Source: Flavobacteriales bacterium
Lineage (GTDB): Bacteria > Bacteroidota > Bacteroidia > Flavobacteriales_G > JALEGO01
Reading direction: 5' to 3'
Length of the DNA: 33,392 nucleotides
NCBI GenBank assembly: GCA_020628935.1
Contig: JAHDEG010000005.1
Coordinates: 46,425-79,816, forward strand
Both the position numbers and the translations under genes were made by a program. The notes below the pieces were generated by a model, which searched no databases, was not told the DNA's origin, and worked only from the letters and a program-made list of their open reading frames with translations. This document shows positions 8,396 to 17,821 of the stretch, one piece after another; the stretch's first letter is position 1; every line of letters begins with the position of its first letter.

Positions 8396-8728
8396 CTAGA
8401 CATTTAATTCCGTTATAGGATCCCAGAATAAAGTTTTAAAATTTACAATTGAATCATTTACTACCTTAATACCTTCAGCCTCCAAAAGGCTTTGCATTTC
8501 GTTAATGTTATTAAAATGGTGCTTGCCTGTTAAAAGGCCATTTCTGTTTACAACTCTATGTGCCGGTATTTTAGAGTCGTGTTTGTGAGATAAATTCATA
8601 GCATAACCAACCATTCGTGACGACTTAGCTGTGCCTAAAGCTTTTGCAATAGCTCCGTAACTTGTCACTCTACCTTTAGGTATGTGTTTTACTATATCAA
8701 ATACTAATTCGTAAAAATTAGTTTCCAT
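8396..8728 (-). CDS. Alkyltransferase-like protein (ATL, MGMT fold without the acceptor cysteine)
   Basis: 110 aa, the size of stand-alone ATL proteins. It matches the DNA-binding domain of O6-alkylguanine-DNA alkyltransferase: IPKGRVTSYGAIAKALG (17-32; Tyr24 is the base-flipping tyrosine), SSRMVGYAM (Arg38 as arginine finger) and the active-site loop IPAHRVVNRNGLLTG. In the transferase this loop is PCHRV; here residue 56 is Ala, so it cannot accept an alkyl group. From the family, ATLs bind O6-alkylguanine and route it to nucleotide excision repair; well-studied ATLs have Trp at this position. Last gene of a minus-strand run; its start overlaps the end of trmB by 11 bp, suggesting translational coupling. 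No UvrABC gene is nearby. Confidence 0.9.
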   Translation of the reverse strand: METNFYELVFDIVKHIPKGRVTSYGAIAKALGTAKSSRMVGYAMNLSHKHDSKIPAHRVVNRNGLLTGKHHFNNINEMQSLLEAEGIKVVNDSIVNFKTLFWDPITELNV

Positions 8729-9407
8729 AATTTAATTTAAAACGTAGGTAACATATTTTTTTTCCTTCCTTCAAAAATAAATTTTCATAATGTGTTTTGG
8801 TATTGTAAACAACCTCATTAATAACCTCATTTTTATTTTCTCCATATAAATCAGAAGTACAAACTTCTAAAATATGGTTTTCGTTTTTTATGGTTTCTAG
8901 TGTAAACTCATAAAACCCAAAATTGTCGGTTTTTAAATGAATAGATCCATCATCCTTTAATAGATTTTTATATCTGTTTAAAAACATCGGTCCTGTTAAT
9001 CTTTTTCTTGCTCTTGGCTTCTGGGGCTGGGGGTCAGGAAAAGTTATCCAAATTTCATCAACTTCATTCTTGTCAAAAAAAGACTCTATAAAATCAATTC
9101 TAGTACGTAAGAAACGTACATGACTAAATCCCTTTTCAATGCTTTTTGTTGCACCAGTGTAAATTCGTGCGCCCTTTATATCTACACCAATATAATTGTT
9201 TGTGTTACTTCTTTCCGCTAAAGCTGTAGTAAATTCTCCTTTTCCACAGCCTAACTCTAAAGTTAATGGGTTATTGTTTTTGAAAATTTCTTTTTTCCAT
9301 TTGCCCTTTAAGTGGTGGTCACTATCTAAAACCTCTTTAATGTCAGGTTCTATTACATTGCTTAGATCTGCCACAACAGCAAATTTTTTAAGTTTATCTT
9401 TTCCCAT
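8718..9407 (-). CDS. trmB: tRNA (guanine-N7-)-methyltransferase
   Basis: 229 aa from the ATG at 9407 (MGKDKLKKFA); the longer frame to 9458 would overlap the SDR gene and is not expected. TrmB makes m7G46 in the tRNA variable loop using S-adenosylmethionine. Visible motifs: the SAM-binding loop LELGCGKGEF (50-59), the acidic strand YIGVDIKGARI, and the family signature WITFPDPQPQKPRARKRL (120-137), with catalytic/RNA-binding Asp and Arg/Lys residues intact, then LKTDNFGFYEF. It begins immediately (2 bp) after the SDR stop codon and overlaps the ATL gene by 11 bp, so the three are one operon. Cytosolic. Confidence 0.96.
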   Translation of the reverse strand: MGKDKLKKFAVVADLSNVIEPDIKEVLDSDHHLKGKWKKEIFKNNNPLTLELGCGKGEFTTALAERSNTNNYIGVDIKGARIYTGATKSIEKGFSHVRFLRTRIDFIESFFDKNEVDEIWITFPDPQPQKPRARKRLTGPMFLNRYKNLLKDDGSIHLKTDNFGFYEFTLETIKNENHILEVCTSDLYGENKNEVINEVVYNTKTHYENLFLKEGKKICYLRFKLNYGN

Positions 9408-9409
9408 AT

Positions 9410-10099
9410 TTAATAGTTTGAATTTAAGGGAGTTATTTTTACTTCGGACACCAAACAACTTTTTGATAATCCAAGAATATGAATAATAGTTTTGGCAATA
9501 TCTGTAGCTTGCACAAATTCATCTTTATCAGCCTTAACATTATCCCAAGAAGAAGTGTTAACTGATCCAGGCATAATTATAGTTGTATGAACACCTGTAT
9601 CTCTAGTTTTCTTAACAAGGAGTTTGTGGAAAGCATAAAAGGCATGTTTAGCTATTGTATAATCGGCTGCCTCTGCTCTAACTTCTTCACATAAAATAGA
9701 ACCAATATTAAAAATATAGCCATTTTTATTATTTAACATAGCAGGTAATAGACTCTTAGTTAACGTATAAGGTGCTTTTAAATTAATATTAAGCATCTCA
9801 TCTAATAAATAATCCCCTTCCCTATATAAGCCAACGTTATTTACTAATATGTGAGGTTTATACTTCAAATCAAGGATTGCATTTGCAAATTCTTTTGCTT
9901 CGTTTTGTTTACTTAAATCATGTGCGAAACAATAAACTTCTCCATCTGTTTTTTGATGTTTAAGATCGTGTTTCATTTTTTTTAAATCGTCTATTTTTCT
10001 AGAGCAAATAACAATATCATACCCTTTAAAATATAAACTTTCAGCTACTGCTTTACCAATGCCTCTGCTCGCTCCAGTTATAATAGCTAATTTTGCCAT
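9410..10099 (-). CDS. Short-chain dehydrogenase/reductase
   Basis: 229 aa classical SDR. The cofactor loop TGASRGIG (8-15) and NNVG (87-90) are present; the catalytic triad is Ser134 (IFNIGS), Tyr147 and Lys151 (YTIAK). Arg34 after the second strand (ICSRKIDDL) suggests NADP preference. The C-terminal region is short, and the substrate cannot be inferred. Being first in an operon with trmB and an ATL gives no metabolic hint. The start codon is only 12 bp from that of the divergent glycosyltransferase gene, whose -7 box lies inside codons 2-4 of this gene. On its own side only a weak -7 match (TAATTTCG at 10103-10110) is seen. Confidence 0.88.
   Translation of the reverse strand: MAKLAIITGASRGIGKAVAESLYFKGYDIVICSRKIDDLKKMKHDLKHQKTDGEVYCFAHDLSKQNEAKEFANAILDLKYKPHILVNNVGLYREGDYLLDEMLNINLKAPYTLTKSLLPAMLNNKNGYIFNIGSILCEEVRAEAADYTIAKHAFYAFHKLLVKKTRDTGVHTTIIMPGSVNTSSWDNVKADKDEFVQATDIAKTIIHILGLSKSCLVSEVKITPLNSNY
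10088..10095 (+). promoter_or_regulatory. Promoter -7 box for the glycosyltransferase gene
   Basis: TAATTTTG is an exact TAnnTTTG match 16 bp before the plus-strand start at 10112. It falls within the first codons of the divergent SDR gene, so the two promoters must overlap. Confidence 0.5.
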
Positions 10100-10111
10100 A
10101 GCACGAAATTA

Positions 10112-11176
10112 ATGAATACTATTAAAAGCAAATCCTCAAAACGAGTTTTATTATGTCCTTTAAATTGGGGGCTGGGTCATGCTACACGCTGTATTCCAAT
10201 AATTGATGCATTACAAAGCCTTGATTATGAAGTGATAGTTGCTGGTTACGGTAAGTCTTTAAACTTATTAAAAGTAGAGTATTCAAATTTAAAGTTTATT
10301 CATTTTAAGGGGCTAGAGATTAATTATTATAATGGTATTCCTGCTTGGGCTTCAGTTTTACTGCAAGGATTTAAAGTTTATAAATCTATTCGTGAAGAGC
10401 ATGAGGCGCTTAAGCTCATAACAGAAACTGTTCAGCCAGATATTATTTTGTCTGACAATAGATACGGTGTATTTTCAGAAAATATCCCCTCTTGCTTAAT
10501 TACACATCAATTAAGTCCTAAGGCTCCTTTTTTTCAGTTTTTTGTAAGCAAACAAATAGCTCGATTAATTAACAAATTTGATACTGTATTAGTTCCCGAT
10601 TATGACCAAGGAAATGGGCTTTCAGGAGATCTCGCAACGAATAAATATGTTACAATTCCAACAAAATGTTTGGGGTTACTTTCAAGATTTAATTTTTCGG
10701 TAAATAAGGCTGAATCTAACATTAAGTTATTAGCTCTAGTGTCTGGTCCTGAGCCTGAGCAATCTGACTTTGTTAAAAAAATATATCATTCTTTTGTGCA
10801 ATTAAATGATAGAACAGCTATTATTCATAATTCTGCATTTACTTTTTCAAATAGTGAAAATAAAGTGGTTGAATATAAAAACATTAGCCAAAAAGAGATG
10901 TTACAAATAATTGCAACTTCTGAGATCATATTATGCAAAGCTGGTTACAGTACTTTAATGGATCTGATTGTTCTCAATAAAAAGGTAGTTTTATTGCCTA
11001 CAAAAGGACAAACTGAGCAGCAATATTTAGTAGAGTATTTAAACTCTTTTAATATTAAATGTGATCAAATAATTATTGATGACAAAGAGGTAGATGTTTA
11101 TGATTTGTCCTTATTTCCTAATCCTTCACAGCAGTCATTAAAAGAAACTTTAAATATACTATTTCCAGCTGATTAA
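10112..11176 (+). CDS. MurG-like glycosyltransferase (GT-B fold)
   Basis: 354 aa. The N-terminal domain opens with RVLLCPLNWGLGHATRCIPI (11-30); the GLGHATR loop is the acceptor-side glycine-rich turn of MurG/UGT-like GT-B enzymes. A linker around 205-215 (LALVSGPEPEQ) leads to a C-terminal nucleotide-sugar domain with ATSEIILCKAGYSTLMDLIV and LLPTKGQTEQQYLVEYL (about 269-310), equivalent to the GGxxT.E and Q..NA donor-binding segments. The donor is probably a UDP sugar; the acceptor is unknown. No membrane segment or signal peptide. Bacteroidota commonly carry such a protein annotated only as glycosyltransferase; it is not MurG itself. Divergent from the SDR gene, convergent with tspO (9 bp gap). 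The start at 10112 fits the first strand position. Confidence 0.85.
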   Translation: MNTIKSKSSKRVLLCPLNWGLGHATRCIPIIDALQSLDYEVIVAGYGKSLNLLKVEYSNLKFIHFKGLEINYYNGIPAWASVLLQGFKVYKSIREEHEALKLITETVQPDIILSDNRYGVFSENIPSCLITHQLSPKAPFFQFFVSKQIARLINKFDTVLVPDYDQGNGLSGDLATNKYVTIPTKCLGLLSRFNFSVNKAESNIKLLALVSGPEPEQSDFVKKIYHSFVQLNDRTAIIHNSAFTFSNSENKVVEYKNISQKEMLQIIATSEIILCKAGYSTLMDLIVLNKKVVLLPTKGQTEQQYLVEYLNSFNIKCDQIIIDDKEVDVYDLSLFPNPSQQSLKETLNILFPAD

Positions 11177-11185
11177 CAGCAAAAG

Positions 11186-11644
11186 CTAGTTATTTACTAG
11201 AATATATGCATTTAGTGATGTTGCTATTACAAGCCATACTAAATAGGGGAGAATGAGGTAGGATTTGTTTTCTAATTTATTCCAATAATTATAAAGAAAG
11301 AATGCGACTAGTATTATTAGTGATGATATCACTATCAAACCCCAGCCTATTAATTGAAATTTAAAGAATATTGGGTTCCAACCGGCATTTAGTATCCACT
11401 GTAAAACAAATAAGGCGATCAGTTTACTTTTGTTTTCTGCTAATTCATAAAGAAACGTCATGTAAATAGCGAAGCAAATCATAATAGTAGTCCACACAAA
11501 ACCAAATACCCAGCCAGGTGGTGTCCATGGTGCTTGGTTTAGCGAGTTATACCAGTCTGAACTTACACCTGGACCTGTAAAATATGACCCAATGCCTAAA
11601 CCTAAAAAATTGATCAATAAAAATATTATTGGTCTATGCCACAT
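11186..11644 (-). CDS. tspO: TspO/MBR family tryptophan-rich sensory protein
   Basis: 152 aa membrane protein with five helices (about 7-25, 45-67, 75-95, 99-120 and 127-148). Family marks: LNQAPWTPPGWVFGFVWT (32-49, the conserved W-x-P-P and following aromatic loop) and LNAGWNPIFF at the helix III end. TspO proteins bind and may degrade or transport porphyrins and bind sterols; bacterial members affect tetrapyrrole and stress responses. Many aromatic residues line the pocket as expected. The start MWHRPIIFLL is preceded by an exact -7 box (11667-11674), 22 bp away. It is a single-gene unit facing the glycosyltransferase gene. No tetrapyrrole gene lies nearby. Confidence 0.93.
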   Translation of the reverse strand: MWHRPIIFLLINFLGLGIGSYFTGPGVSSDWYNSLNQAPWTPPGWVFGFVWTTIMICFAIYMTFLYELAENKSKLIALFVLQWILNAGWNPIFFKFQLIGWGLIVISSLIILVAFFLYNYWNKLENKSYLILPYLVWLVIATSLNAYILVNN

Positions 11645-11666
11645 ATCGCTTGCTTTAATTTGTGAA

Positions 11667-11674
11667 CAAACTTA
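11667..11674 (-). promoter_or_regulatory. Promoter -7 box for tspO
   Basis: TAAGTTTG on the minus strand matches TAnnTTTG exactly, 22 bp upstream of the tspO ATG. The divergent macroglobulin promoter is about 50 bp away. No clear -33 element. Confidence 0.5.
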
Positions 11675-11726
11675 TTAATGTGAGTTTGATATAAAAAATT
11701 TGAATACTAGGTTGGAACAATTATTG

Positions 11727-11734
11727 TTTCTTTG
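11727..11734 (+). promoter_or_regulatory. Probable promoter -7 box for the macroglobulin gene
   Basis: TTTCTTTG differs from TAnnTTTG at one position, and a TTTG at 11699-11702 stands 24 bp upstream as a possible -33 element. The box ends only six bases before the ATG at 11741, so the message would be nearly leaderless from that start. Confidence 0.4.
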
Positions 11735-11740
11735 TACAAT

Positions 11741-14700
11741 ATGAAAACTATGATAACTTACCGTTCTTTAGCTTTAAGTGCTGTGCTTGTTGTTTTTTGC
11801 ACAATGTTATATTCTTTTTTACCTAATAATCATATGAATATTCCTGACACTCCTTCCTACAAAGATCAGTGGGCTGCAATTCAAAAAGATTTGGATAAGG
11901 GATTAACCAAATCTGCTTTACAAAAGGTTGATGACCTATACCTTACTTCTAAGAAAGAGAACAATAGTCCTCAGATTGTTAAAACACTTATATATAAAGC
12001 AAACTTAAGTTCAGTTGTAGAAGAAAACTCATACAGTAAAAATGTGGAGCTTTTAGAAGAGAATGCTAAAGCGGCTAATTTTCCTTTAAATGCTGTATTG
12101 TATTCAGTAGTTGCAGAAACTTATTTTAAATATTACGAAACAAATGCTTGGAATATAAATCAAAGAACAGAATTAGGTGTGCAAACATCTACTGACTTTA
12201 AAACTTGGACAAGAAAAGACTTTTACAATGCCGTAATAAAGAACATTAACTTGTCTTTAAAAAGTACAGATGAATTAAAAAAGGTGCCTATTTCACATTT
12301 TAAAGATGTATTGACAGACTTTGACAATTCAGATGAGAATTTGAGACCTACTCTTTATGAGTTTTTAGCATATAGAAGTATAAACTTTTTAGATAATTAC
12401 AACTTCAAGCAAATTAATTTTGATAATGATTTAGCTAAAACAAATAATAGGCTAATTGGAAGTAGTGATCAGTTTTTACAGATAGATTTAACTACTAAAA
12501 ATAATGAAGCTATTTACGCTAAAATGGTTCGTCTATATCAAGATCTCTTGCGCTTTAGATTAATAGAAAAAAATAAGACTGCATTATTTGATTTAGAACT
12601 TAATCGCTTGGATAAAATGTTGAGTTGGAATGGTAATTCTGATTCTAAAGCTCAATACTTTAATGCCTTAAACATCCTCCAAAATAAATTTAAAGATATT
12701 CCCGAAAGCACAAATGCTTTATACAAAATAGCTCAATATCATCAAACGCAAGCTAACCGTTTTCAAAACGAATATGAGCAGAGTTTAGTTAACAATGATA
12801 ATTATAAAAAAGCAGTACGTGTTTGTAATATGGCAATTGAGCGTTTCCCAAAGTCAGTTGGAGCTAATAATTGTAAATATCTAAAAAGCAGAATAGAAAA
12901 AGCGTCTTTACAAGTACTTACCAACAAAGTATTAATTCCTAACCAAAAAAACTTAGCCCAGGTCACTTATAAAAACGCGAGTAAATTATATGTTAAGGTA
13001 TTAAAACCAGAGTTTGATGATTATAAAGCGTTTACTTCTTCCAAAAAAAATATTGATATTATAAAATACCTTAAAAAGCAAAATGAGGTAGCAACTTACG
13101 CGGTTGATTTAATAGATAAGAAAGATTATAATTTACAAACAGGTGAGTTTATTATTCCGGAATTACCTTTAGGGTTTTATGTTGTTTTTACATCATTAAA
13201 TGAAGATTTTTCACTATCAGAAAATATAACCGCCTATAATTCTTTTTGGGTGTCAAACATATCTTACCTAACACAATCTAAAAATGGGGAACAAGCTACT
13301 TTGCAATTTTTACACCGTAAGGAAGGCTATCCTTTAAAAGGAGTAGAAGTATTGGTTTACCAAAGTAAGTATGATTACAAATCTAAAGAACGAAAAAAAG
13401 AAGTCTTAGGTAATTTTACTTCAGATGAAAATGGGGTGGTTAAATTGAAGTCAACAAAATCTAGATACTCAAACTACACGGTAGAGGCCAATTACAATAA
13501 CGATTGGTTAAAAGAGGGTAATTATAGATCATCCAATTATATTCGAAGTTTTAATGATAAGCCTAAAACTAATTTGTTTACAGATAGGTCTATTTACAGG
13601 CCCGGGCAAACTGTTCATTTCAAGGGAATAGTTATTAAGCCTAGCAATAATAATACTCCTGAAATACTAACCAATTTTAAAAGTACTGTTCAGCTTTTTG
13701 ATGCTAACCGAGAAAAGGTAAGTGAACTTAGCTTAGTTACAAATGAGTTTGGTTCATATTCTGGCTCGTTTGTTTTACCAAAAGGGTTGTTAAATGGTAA
13801 TATGCACATTATTGATGCTTCTACAAATTCTCCGGTATACTTTTCTGTAGAAGAGTATAAGCGTCCGAAATTTGAGGTGAATGTTAACGATCCAACTAAA
13901 GAGTACAGCTTAAATGAAACGGTTACTATAGATGGTTTGGCAAAAACGTTTTCTGGTGTAGGTTTAGAAAATGCTTCTGTTAAGTATAGAGTAACCAGAG
14001 GTTCTCGCTTTATGGGATGTTATTCCTTTTACAACAGATATTTTTCTTCTCCTCAAGAAATTGATTTTGGTGTAGTTCGTACAAACGATAAAGGTGAATT
14101 TAAAATTGATGTTAATACAATAGCAGATGCTTCAATAGATAAAATGACAGAGCCAATATTTAATTTTACCCTTTATATTGATGTTACTGATGCAAACGGT
14201 GAAACACAATCAACCACAGCTTATCTTGTTGCAGGGTATAGCTCTTTAAGGCTGAGTTCAAATATTGGTGAGCTTATATACAAGTCTTCTAATACTAAAC
14301 TATCTATTGAAGCCTCAAATTTATCAGGAGAAGAATTAAGTGTTCCGGTTGAAATTAAATTATTAAAACTAGAAACGCCAAGTACTGTTTTTATACAAAG
14401 AGATTGGAGTAGAAAAAACACGGTTCAGTTAATTGAAAAAGAGCTATTCAATAAAACTTTTCCTTACTTAAGTTATAATAATGAAAACGAACTTTCAGAG
14501 TTAAAGAGTCTTAAGGAAGTTTTGAGTAAGAATATTGTTACTAAGCAAGATTCGGTAATAAATATAAACACAAACTCATGGGCAAATGGCGCTTATCGTT
14601 TAGTTGCGAAAGCAAAAGATAAAGTAGGTAAAGAAGTTATTCTGGAACAAGACTTTAAAGTATATTCTAAAACGGCAAAAAAAGTACCTACCAACGAACT

Positions 14701-17700
14701 TATTCTGTTTGAATTAGATAAAACATCCTACGAACCTGGTGAAACAGCAGTTTTAACTATTGGCACAAAAGCAAAAGGCTTAACTATTTTTTATGTTTTA
14801 GAGGATGGGGGAAAAACCAATGAAGGTAAACGTTTTAAACTAAGTGATGAGTTACAAAAAATAAATATTTCTATAACAGAAAGTAGCCGAGGTAACTTGT
14901 ATGCTCATGTGTATGGAGTTTATGAAGGAACAACAATACAAAAACAAGTTACATTAACAGTTCCTTTTACAAATAAGCAGCTAGACTTTAGTTTAGAAAC
15001 CTTCAGAGATAAGCTTACGCCAGGAGGAAAAGAAGAATGGAAGATTAAGCTAAAAGGTCATAAGGCTAATGAAGTAGAAGCTGAGTTATTGGCAAGTATG
15101 TATGACGCTTCTTTAGATGCATTCAAACCTCATAATTGGTATTTTAACAATTTTAAAATTAAGAATGCTATCTTAAATACGAGCTTCCAGACTTTTGGTG
15201 TAGACAATTCCAGATTATACAACGGTTTTAAACGAATTAATAGATATATAAACACAAATAAAAGCTACAATCAACTAAACTGGTTTGGTGGGCAGCTTTT
15301 CTATGGAGACCAAGGATTATATGAATATAACAATGTTCTTGGAGGAATGAGAAAAGGTATGCCAAGGACAATGGCTATGTCTGCTGAAATAGATTATGAG
15401 ACAGAACAGGTCGATGATATGAGTATGGATATTTCTCAGAAATCAGCCAACAATATCGAAGCTGTTCAAATAACTGATCCTTCAGCAAAACATAAAGCTG
15501 AGCCTGTATTGCGAACTAATTTTAGTGAGTTGGCTTTCTTTTATCCTCAAGTAAAAACAAATACTGAAGGCGAAGCACTTATTTCATTTACAGTACCAGA
15601 TGCTCTTACCAAGTGGAAATTTATGGCTTTGGCTCATACAAAGAGTTTAGCGTCAACTATTTTTGATAAAGAGTTTGTAGCTAATAAAGATCTTATGGTG
15701 GAGCCTAATTTACCACGTTTTTTTAGAGAAGGAGACGAGCTTACTATTAAGGTTAAAATCACTAATTTAACAGATAAAGCTATAACTGGTTCAACCACTC
15801 AAATTTTAGTTAATAAAATGGATGGTGATGAATTGTTACGACCAAGAGCAAAGTCTTTTTCTGTAGAGGCAGAGTCTACAACGATTGTAGAATGGGAATA
15901 CACGGTTCCAATGGGAGTTTCTTATTTGCGTTGTAAAACTACGGCATCAGCTAATGAGTTTAGTGATGGAGAAGAGCAAATTATACCCGTATTACCTAAC
16001 AGGAAACTAGTAACAGAAGCAATGCCATTAACGACTAGAGCAAATGAAACAGTTTCTTATACGTTAAGTAAATTAAAAAATAATAACTCAGCTACGTTAA
16101 AGAATTACAGTTTGAGTTTGGAGTACACATCAAACCCCGTTTGGTATGTAGTTCAGGCATTACCTTATATGAAGCAACAAGGAAACGAAGCCTGTGCTGA
16201 GCAACTCTTTACGCGATATTACGCGAATCTTATGGCTAGCCATATTGCGAATAGCAACCCTAAAATTAAAAAGGTGGTTGACTTATGGTCTAAATACGAT
16301 GAATCTGCTTTTATATCGAAATTACAAAAAAATGAAGAACTTAAAGAAGTTTTATTAGAAGAAACTCCCTGGGTTTTTGACGCTCAAAATGAACAAGATC
16401 AAAAGCGAAGAATATCTATGCTGTTCGATTTAAATAACAACAATTTTGAATCGGTAAGTTTGCTTAAAACACTTAAGAAACTTCAATTACCTAGTGGCGC
16501 TTGGCCTTGGATGAAAGGCATGAGAGAAAGCAGATACATTACTCAACATATTATTTCGGGTATGGGTAAACTAAAAAAATTAGGGGTGCTTGAATCTGTA
16601 GATCAAACCATGTTAGATGAGGCTATTAGTTATCTTGATTATAAACTACATGAAGATTACCAACGGTTACTTAAAAGCTCAGTAAGTAAAGAGAAGTATA
16701 GTTTAAGCAGTATGCAGCAGCATTATTTTTATGCCCGAAGCTACTTTAAAACAGAGGTAAATAAAGAGTATAAAAAAGCCTACGACTTTTACTTGAGCAA
16801 ACTAGGTGAAAATTGGGTTAAGTCATCATCCTACCAAAAAGCATTAGTAGCTTTAACGAGTCACAGATTAGGTAATGAAAAGCTGGCTAATGAAATAATG
16901 GCATCCTTAAAAGAAACTGCGGTACTAAACAAAGAGTTAGGCATGTATTGGAAGGATAATTCAAATGGGTATAATTGGGATCAAGCAAAAATTGAAACAC
17001 AAGCATTACTTATTGAAGCGTTTTCTACAATTAGTAAGGATCAGACCTCAGTAAATGAAATGAAAATTTGGCTACTAAAAAATAAGCAAACCAATAACTG
17101 GAAAACAAGTAAGGCAACAGCTGAAGCATGTTATGCAATGTTGTTAGAAGGTGATAATTTAATAGAAAATGAAAATAAAGTAACTATTAATGTTGGCAAG
17201 GAAACAGTAAACACAACCGAAGCAAGTCAAGTAGGAACAGGCTACATTAAAAAAGTTTGGCAAGGGGCTGAGGTTAACCAACAAATGGCAGAAATTAGTG
17301 TGAAAAATTCTGGTTCCTCAATAACTTGGGGAGGAGTTTACTGGCAATATTTTGAGGATTTAGATAAAATTACCGATAGCGATAATGAGCTTGAAGTACG
17401 GAAAGAACTGTACATTAAAAATAATAGTTCAACAGGCGAAAAGCTCAAATTAATAGATGATAATGTTTCAGTTAAGTTAGGCGATAAAATTACTGTACGT
17501 GTTATTATTAAAGTTGATAGAGACATGGAGTACGTTCATATGAAAGATATGCGTGCTTCAGGTGTAGAGCCAATCAATGTTTTTTCAGGATACAGATACA
17601 AAAACGGGTTAGGTTATTACGAAAGCACTAAAGATGCTTCAACTAATTTTTTCTTTGATTATTTACCAAAAGGTACTTATGTTTTTGAGTATGAGTTAAA

Positions 17701-17806
17701 AACCAATGTAGCTGGTACATTTTCAAATGGTATAACAACTTTACAGTGTATGTATGCTCCAGAATTTACATCGCATTCAAAAGGAAGTACAATTCTCATA
17801 AAATAA
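11741..17806 (+). CDS. Bacterial alpha-2-macroglobulin family protein
   Basis: 2021 aa from ATG 11741 (the frame also has an upstream TTG at 11732 and an ATG at 11750). A hydrophobic segment, residues 10-25, is a signal peptide or membrane anchor. A long helical N-terminal region (about 40-400) precedes the macroglobulin domains: LFTDRSIYRPGQTVHFKG (about 625) is the MG2-type hallmark and VEEYKRPKFEV follows. A Met-rich flexible stretch near 1205-1240 could be a bait-like region. The thioester motif is CAEQ at Cys1485-Gln1488 in NEACAEQLFTRYYANL, so the reactive thioester looks intact; the alpha-helical thioester domain continues to about 1800, followed by C-terminal beta domains. Family role: trapping proteases at the cell envelope. 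The penicillin-binding protein PBP1c often paired with such proteins is absent; a GT-C-like gene follows after 15 bp. Confidence 0.93.
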   Translation: MKTMITYRSLALSAVLVVFCTMLYSFLPNNHMNIPDTPSYKDQWAAIQKDLDKGLTKSALQKVDDLYLTSKKENNSPQIVKTLIYKANLSSVVEENSYSKNVELLEENAKAANFPLNAVLYSVVAETYFKYYETNAWNINQRTELGVQTSTDFKTWTRKDFYNAVIKNINLSLKSTDELKKVPISHFKDVLTDFDNSDENLRPTLYEFLAYRSINFLDNYNFKQINFDNDLAKTNNRLIGSSDQFLQIDLTTKNNEAIYAKMVRLYQDLLRFRLIEKNKTALFDLELNRLDKMLSWNGNSDSKAQYFNALNILQNKFKDIPESTNALYKIAQYHQTQANRFQNEYEQSLVNNDNYKKAVRVCNMAIERFPKSVGANNCKYLKSRIEKASLQVLTNKVLIPNQKNLAQVTYKNASKLYVKVLKPEFDDYKAFTSSKKNIDIIKYLKKQNEVATYAVDLIDKKDYNLQTGEFIIPELPLGFYVVFTSLNEDFSLSENITAYNSFWVSNISYLTQSKNGEQATLQFLHRKEGYPLKGVEVLVYQSKYDYKSKERKKEVLGNFTSDENGVVKLKSTKSRYSNYTVEANYNNDWLKEGNYRSSNYIRSFNDKPKTNLFTDRSIYRPGQTVHFKGIVIKPSNNNTPEILTNFKSTVQLFDANREKVSELSLVTNEFGSYSGSFVLPKGLLNGNMHIIDASTNSPVYFSVEEYKRPKFEVNVNDPTKEYSLNETVTIDGLAKTFSGVGLENASVKYRVTRGSRFMGCYSFYNRYFSSPQEIDFGVVRTNDKGEFKIDVNTIADASIDKMTEPIFNFTLYIDVTDANGETQSTTAYLVAGYSSLRLSSNIGELIYKSSNTKLSIEASNLSGEELSVPVEIKLLKLETPSTVFIQRDWSRKNTVQLIEKELFNKTFPYLSYNNENELSELKSLKEVLSKNIVTKQDSVININTNSWANGAYRLVAKAKDKVGKEVILEQDFKVYSKTAKKVPTNELILFELDKTSYEPGETAVLTIGTKAKGLTIFYVLEDGGKTNEGKRFKLSDELQKINISITESSRGNLYAHVYGVYEGTTIQKQVTLTVPFTNKQLDFSLETFRDKLTPGGKEEWKIKLKGHKANEVEAELLASMYDASLDAFKPHNWYFNNFKIKNAILNTSFQTFGVDNSRLYNGFKRINRYINTNKSYNQLNWFGGQLFYGDQGLYEYNNVLGGMRKGMPRTMAMSAEIDYETEQVDDMSMDISQKSANNIEAVQITDPSAKHKAEPVLRTNFSELAFFYPQVKTNTEGEALISFTVPDALTKWKFMALAHTKSLASTIFDKEFVANKDLMVEPNLPRFFREGDELTIKVKITNLTDKAITGSTTQILVNKMDGDELLRPRAKSFSVEAESTTIVEWEYTVPMGVSYLRCKTTASANEFSDGEEQIIPVLPNRKLVTEAMPLTTRANETVSYTLSKLKNNNSATLKNYSLSLEYTSNPVWYVVQALPYMKQQGNEACAEQLFTRYYANLMASHIANSNPKIKKVVDLWSKYDESAFISKLQKNEELKEVLLEETPWVFDAQNEQDQKRRISMLFDLNNNNFESVSLLKTLKKLQLPSGAWPWMKGMRESRYITQHIISGMGKLKKLGVLESVDQTMLDEAISYLDYKLHEDYQRLLKSSVSKEKYSLSSMQQHYFYARSYFKTEVNKEYKKAYDFYLSKLGENWVKSSSYQKALVALTSHRLGNEKLANEIMASLKETAVLNKELGMYWKDNSNGYNWDQAKIETQALLIEAFSTISKDQTSVNEMKIWLLKNKQTNNWKTSKATAEACYAMLLEGDNLIENENKVTINVGKETVNTTEASQVGTGYIKKVWQGAEVNQQMAEISVKNSGSSITWGGVYWQYFEDLDKITDSDNELEVRKELYIKNNSSTGEKLKLIDDNVSVKLGDKITVRVIIKVDRDMEYVHMKDMRASGVEPINVFSGYRYKNGLGYYESTKDASTNFFFDYLPKGTYVFEYELKTNVAGTFSNGITTLQCMYAPEFTSHSKGSTILIK

Positions 17807-17821
17807 GCACATTTTTGTTTT

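Noticed and set aside
9408-9458. Upstream extension of trmB
   Set aside because: It would overlap the SDR gene's 3' end by about 50 bp; ATG 9407 follows the SDR stop directly and starts the family-like sequence.
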